Below the pieces are notes generated by a model that saw nothing but the letters and a program-made list of their open reading frames with translations, ran no database searches and was not told the origin of the DNA. Both the position numbers and the translations under genes were made by a program. A stretch of DNA of 64,000 nucleotides from Limnomonas spitsbergensis (taxonomy: Eukaryota > Chlorophyta > Chlorophyceae > Chlamydomonadales). The DNA is taken from the NCBI GenBank assembly GCA_037349105.1, contig JAYJMM010000059.1:434001-498000 (forward strand). The letters run 5' to 3'. Positions 43,401 through 49,400 of the stretch are shown piece by piece; position 1 is the stretch's first letter, and the number at the start of each line of letters is the position of its first letter.

Positions 43401-46400
43401 GAGAGATGAAGGGAGGGGGGGGAGATGAAGGGAGGGGCGAGAGATGAAGGGAGGGGGGGAGAGATGAAGGGAGGGGGGGGGGGGGGGATGAAGGAAGGGG
43501 GGGAGAGATGAAGGGAGGGGGGGAGAGATGAAGGGAGGGGGGGAGATGAAGGGAGGGGGGGGATAAAGGGAGGGGGGGAGAGATGAAGGGAGGGGGGGGA
43601 GAGATGAAGGGAGGGGGGGAGATGAAGGGAGGGGGGGGAGAGATGAAGGGAGGGGGGGGAGAGATGAAGGGAGGGGGGGAGAGATGAAGGGAGGGGGGGA
43701 GATGAAGGGAGGGGGGGGGATAAAGGGAGGGGGGGAGAGATGAAGGGAGGGGGGGTGAAAGGAGGGGGGGGAGATGAAGGGGGGGGGGGGGGGGAGATGA
43801 AGGGAGGGGGGGGGGGGGGGGGCATGAAGGGGGGGGGTAGATGAGGGGAGGGGGGGAGAGATGGACGGAGGGGGGGAGAGATGGAGGGAGGGGGGGAGAG
43901 ATGAAGGGAGGGGGGGGAGATGGAGGGAGGGGGGGAGAGATGAAGGGGGGGGGGGGAGATGGAGGGAGGGGGGGGGGGGGGGATGAAGGGAGGGGGGGAG
44001 ATGTACGGGAATGTGAGATGTCGGAAGGGGACCTGCATGGCCATTCTGTAGCTTAATTGTAGCTGTATTGTAGCTGAACTGTGTTGTTAAAATGGTAGCT
44101 GAATCATCTTCCTTCACACCGTTTCACACCCCTTCACACCCTTCCACCCTTTTTTGTACCACCAGGCACCGCCACCCTCCTCGCCCAGCCAGCAGCAGCA
44201 GCAGCAGCAGTTACGGAGCCCAAGCAGGGCAGGACGCACCTCCTTAGACCTTGACGCACCCCTGGCGGCTGAGCGGGACGGGCTGTGCAGCAGGCAATAC
44301 TCTGAACGTAGTGCATCGGCGTCTCGCCCGATGAGCCCTTTCAACGACGCGCTGCCGGTGAGCACGCGGCGGCGGGCGCTGATGCGGGCAGCAGGGAACA
44401 AGAAGAATGAGAGTGAGTGTGAAAACGTGTGAAGTGGCTAAGAAGTGTGACATAGAGTTGGGGGGTGGGAGGACGAGTGGGCTACACCATTTAGCAAGCG
44501 CTGGTCAGGTTAGGGAGGGGGGACACAAAGAAACGGAAGTGGACTATCAGGCTACTGGCTGGGTCTGCCAAGCTGTGATTAGGCTGAGTTGGGTGTGGCC
44601 TAGTTGGGTGTAATTAGGCGAATGGCTGGGTCTGCCAAGCAGCCCAAGTGAGAGGCGGGGTCTGCTAAGCAGCTGGGTCTGCTAAGCAGCGGGGTCTGCT
44701 AAGCATCCCCAATTGAGAGGCCGCGGGTTGAAGGTGGTTTTAAGGTGTCTTGCTCTCAAACCCGTAAAGGTAACCCTCAAACCCTCAAACATAACTCTCA
44801 AACCCCTTAAACCCTAAAACTTAACCCTCAAACCCTCAAACCTAACCCTCAAACCCTACAACCGAGCTCTCTAACCCTGAAACCAGACACCTTAAACCCT
44901 GAAACCACCTTAAACCCTCTCTCACCTTAAACCCTGAGCCCACCTAAAACCCACCTTAAACCCTGAGCCCACCTTAAACCCACCTTCAACCCTGAAACCA
45001 CCTTAAATCCACCTTAAACCCTGAACCCACCGTAAACCCTGAACCCACCTTAAACCCTGAACCCACCTTACACCCACCTTAAACCCTGAACCCACCGTAA
45101 ACCCTGAACCCACCTTAAATCCTGAACCCACCTTACACCCAACTTAAACCCTGAACCCACCTTCAACCCTGAACCCACCTTAAACCAACCTTAAACCCTG
45201 AACCCACCTTAAACCCTGAACCCACCTTAAACCCACCTTAAACCCTGAACCCACCTTCAACCCACCTTAAACCCTGAAACCACCTTAAACCCACCTTAAA
45301 CCCTGAACCCACCTTACACCCACCTTAAACCCTGAAACCACCTTCAACCCTGAACCCACCTTAAACCCCGAACCCACCTTAAACCCACCTTAAACCCTGA
45401 ACCCACCTTAAACCCACCTTAAACCCACCTTAAACCCTGAACCCACCTTAAACCCTGAACCCACCTTAAACCCACCTTAAACCCTAAACCCACCTTAAAC
45501 CCTGAACCCACCTTAAACCCTGAACCCACCTTAAACCCTGAACCCACCTTAAACCCACCTTAAACCCTGAACCCACCTTAAACCCACCTTAAACCCTGAA
45601 CCCACCTTAAACCCACCTTCAACCCTGAACCCACATTATACCCACCTTCAACCCTGAACCCACCTTAAACCCACCTTAAACCCTGAACCCACCTTTAAAC
45701 CTGAGCCCACCTTAAACCCATCTTAAACCCTGAACCTACCTTAAACCCTGAAACCACCTTTAACCCTGAAACCACCTTAAACCCTGAAACACACCTTAAA
45801 CCCACCTTAAACCCTGAACCCACCTTAAACCCACCTTTAACCCTGAACCCACCTTATACCCACCTTAAACCCTGAAACCACCTTTAACCCTGAAACCACC
45901 TTAAACCCACCTTAAACCAAACCTTAAACCCTGAACCCACCTTATACCCACCTTTAACCCTGAACCCACCTTATACCCACCTTAAACCCTGAACCCACCT
46001 TCAACCCTGAAACCACCTTAAACCCACCTTAAACCCACTTTCAACCCTGAACCCACCTTAAACCCACCTTCAACCCTGAAACCACATGAAACCCACCTCA
46101 AACCTGAACCCACCTTAAAGCCACCTTTAACCCTGAAACCACATGAAACCCACCTTCAACCCTGAAACCACCTTCAACCCACATTAAACCCTGAAACCAC
46201 ATTAAACCCACCTTCAACCCTGAACCCACCTTCAACCCACCTTAAACCCTGAAACCACATTAAACCCACCTTCAACCCTGAAACCACCTTCAACCCTGAA
46301 ACCACCTTAAACCCTCTCTCACCCAGATGAGGACTGCTTAGAGGTCATTCTGGGTCTCTGAAGTGGAGCAACAATCAGGAGGCAGCCGCTCCTAGGTGTC

Positions 46401-49400
46401 TTGCCTTTTGACCTGAATCATTAACTCTCTACAAGCGAGAAGTGGCTCTAAGGTGTCAAGCCTTGTGACCTAAACCCTACAACCTCTACAAGCAAGAGGC
46501 GGTTGCTCCAAGGCATTTGTCTTGCTCTGAAACCCCTTAAAACCTGAAACCTACCTCTTCACCCCATAGACTATGGCTAGACGCGGACTCTTGGGCTATA
46601 AGCTGGGAATATGAAGCTGAAGAAATCAAGAGACGGCTGCTCTAAGGTGTCTTGCCTTTTGACCTAAACCCTCGACAATCAAGAGGCGGCTGCTCTAAGG
46701 TGTCTTGCCTTTTGACCTAAACCCTCGACAATCAAGAGACGGCTGCTCAAAGGTGTCTTGCCTTTTGACCTAAACCCTCGACAATCAAGAGGCGGCTGCT
46801 CTAAGGTGTCTTGCCTTTTGACCTAAACCCTCGACAATCAAGAGGCGGCTGCTTTAAGGTGTCTTGCCTTTTGACCTAAACCCTCGACAATCAAGAGACG
46901 GCTGCTCTAAGGTGTCTTGCCTTTTGACCAAAACCCTCGACAATCAAGAGACGGCTGCTCAAAGGTGTCTTGCCTTTTGACCTAAACCCTCGACAATCAA
47001 GAGACGGCTGCTCTAAGGTGTCTTGCCTTTTGACCAAAACCCTCGACAATCAAGAGGCGGCTGCTCTAAGGTGTCTTGCCTTTTGACCTAAACCCTCGAC
47101 AATCAAGAGGCGGCTGCTCCAAGGTGTCTTGCCTTTTGACCTAAACCCTCGACAATCAAGAGACGGCTGCTCTAAGGTGTCTTGCCTTTTGACCTAAACC
47201 CTCGACAATCAAGAGACGGCTGCTCTAAGGTGTCTTGCCTTTTGACCTAAACCCTCGACAATCAAGAGGCGGCTGCTCTAAGGTGTCTTGCCTTTTGACC
47301 TAAACCCTCGACAATCAAGAGACGGCTGCTCTAAGGTGTCTTGCCTTTTGACCTGAACTCTAAGCCCTCGAAAATTAAGCGGCGGCTGCTCGCCTTTCTC
47401 TTGCTCTTGAACCCTTTAACCTAGCTCTGAACCCCAATCCCTCTCTCCCAGATGCCAACTCTTGGAGTGCGAGGCGGTCACTACCGAGAGGCGGCTGCTG
47501 CACCCTTCCCCTTAAACCTAAACACAATTCCACACACTTTATTTCACTTTTATTTCCCCAGATGCTGACTCATGGGCCATCCGCTGGGTCTGCGAGGCGG
47601 CCACTACTGAGAGGCGGCTGCTTCGCCCCTCCCCGTCACCCTCCACTTACACTCCTTTTCCCTTTGTCTTTCCTAGATGCTGAATCTTGGGCCATCCGCT
47701 GGGTGTGTGAGGCGGCCACTACTGAGCGGCGGCTGCTGAAAGGAGTCTTGTTGGAGAGCAACACACCGATACCAAGAGAAGTAATTGCTGAGCTGGCAGA
47801 CGTGAGGGGTGAAGAGGTGAGGCGGCAGGTGTGAGAGGAGGTGTGGAAACTGAGGAGGGGCGAGCTGGCAAGTGTGAGTGGAGGTGTGGAAAATGGGATG
47901 TGAGCTGGCAAATGTGAGAGGGGTGTGGAAGGTGAGAAGACTTGAGCTGGCGAGTGTGATAGGCGCTTAACGTTTAACCCTAAACCCTAAACCCTAAACT
48001 AAAGCATAAGCATTCCCCTAAACTGCTAACCCTACCCCCGCTCCCACCATCTGCCAGGACTGGTGCATGGAGGATGTCCATAGTGAGTGGATGCCTAGCC
48101 CAGCTAAAATCTAACCCTAGAACAGAGTAGATGCCCTAACCCCTTAACCCTAACCCTCAAACCTATCCCCCCACACACCCTCTGCCAGGACTGGTTCTGG
48201 GAGGACGTCCATGTTCAGATCCAACCCTAGGACAGAGTGGCCGCCCTAAACCCTTAACCCTCTCCCCTCCAAACCCTCAAACCTACCCCCCCCCTCCCCT
48301 CTGCCAGGACTGGTTCTGGGAGGATGTCCATAGTGAGTGGATGCCTAGCCCCGCTGAGATCCTGACAGAGATGCTGGAAGGAGAGGACGGCTGTTTAGAT
48401 GAGGTAAGGGTCCATATGTCGGGATTAGGGTTCAGATGTCCGGTTGGGTAAGGAGGGTACGACAGCTGCATGTGGACGCTTAGCAGATGTGCTGGAGGGA
48501 GAGGACGGCTGTTTAGATGAGATAAGGGTTCAGATGTCGGGATCAGGGTTTAGATGTCGGGATTAGGGTTCAGATGTCGGGATTAGGGTTCAGATGTCGG
48601 GATTAAGGTTTAGATGCCCGGTTGGGTCAGGAGGGTAGGACAGCTGCACGTGGATGCCTAACGTAGCGTAGGAAGTCCCAGGGTTCAGGAGGTGCATGTA
48701 GAAACCCTCGGCTCTTGACCCTGATGCCTAAACCCTCATACATGCACCCTCAACCCCAAACCCTTCACCCTGGACCCTGCACTCTTAGCCCCCCCGGATC
48801 ATTCCAGGTTTCGGGAGATGCATGTATAGACCATAGGCTCTTGAACCCAATACCTAAACCCTCGTACATACACACTCAATCCAAACCCTTTGCCCTCATT
48901 TCTGAACCCTGAACCCTAACCCCCCCCAGGAAGTTCCAGGTTTTGGGCCGTGCACTGGGCAACGCATCCAGTCCGCACAACATCTCAAATTATCGCAACA
49001 TCTGAAGCTGGCGCAACGTTTGCAGTCGGCTCCAATACGCTCGACACACCTCCAGAGGGCACCTTCAGCAACAGCAGTAGCAGCGCCCGTGGATGTACAA
49101 CAACAACAGTTGAAACAGTTGCAACAGCTGCAACAGCTGCAGAAGATTCAAAAGATGCAGCAGGCACAGAAGATGCAGCAGGTGCAACAACGGCTGGAGC
49201 AGCAGCAGCAACAGCAACAACAACATCAGCTGCAACAACAGCAACAACAGCTGCAACAAGAACATCAGCTGCAACAACAGCAGCAACAGCTGCAACAGCC
49301 TGAGGAGGGGGCGGTGGCAGCCCTCCCGCTCGTTCACATCAAAATCCCCAGCACAGATTCGCTACCCAGAAGAACTGAGGAGGGATCGCAAGGGGAAGGG

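Noticed and set aside
42643..44117. Proline-rich minus-strand proteins of 205-481 codons
   Set aside because: Complement of a poly-purine satellite in gene B intron 14; extensin-like composition is an artefact.
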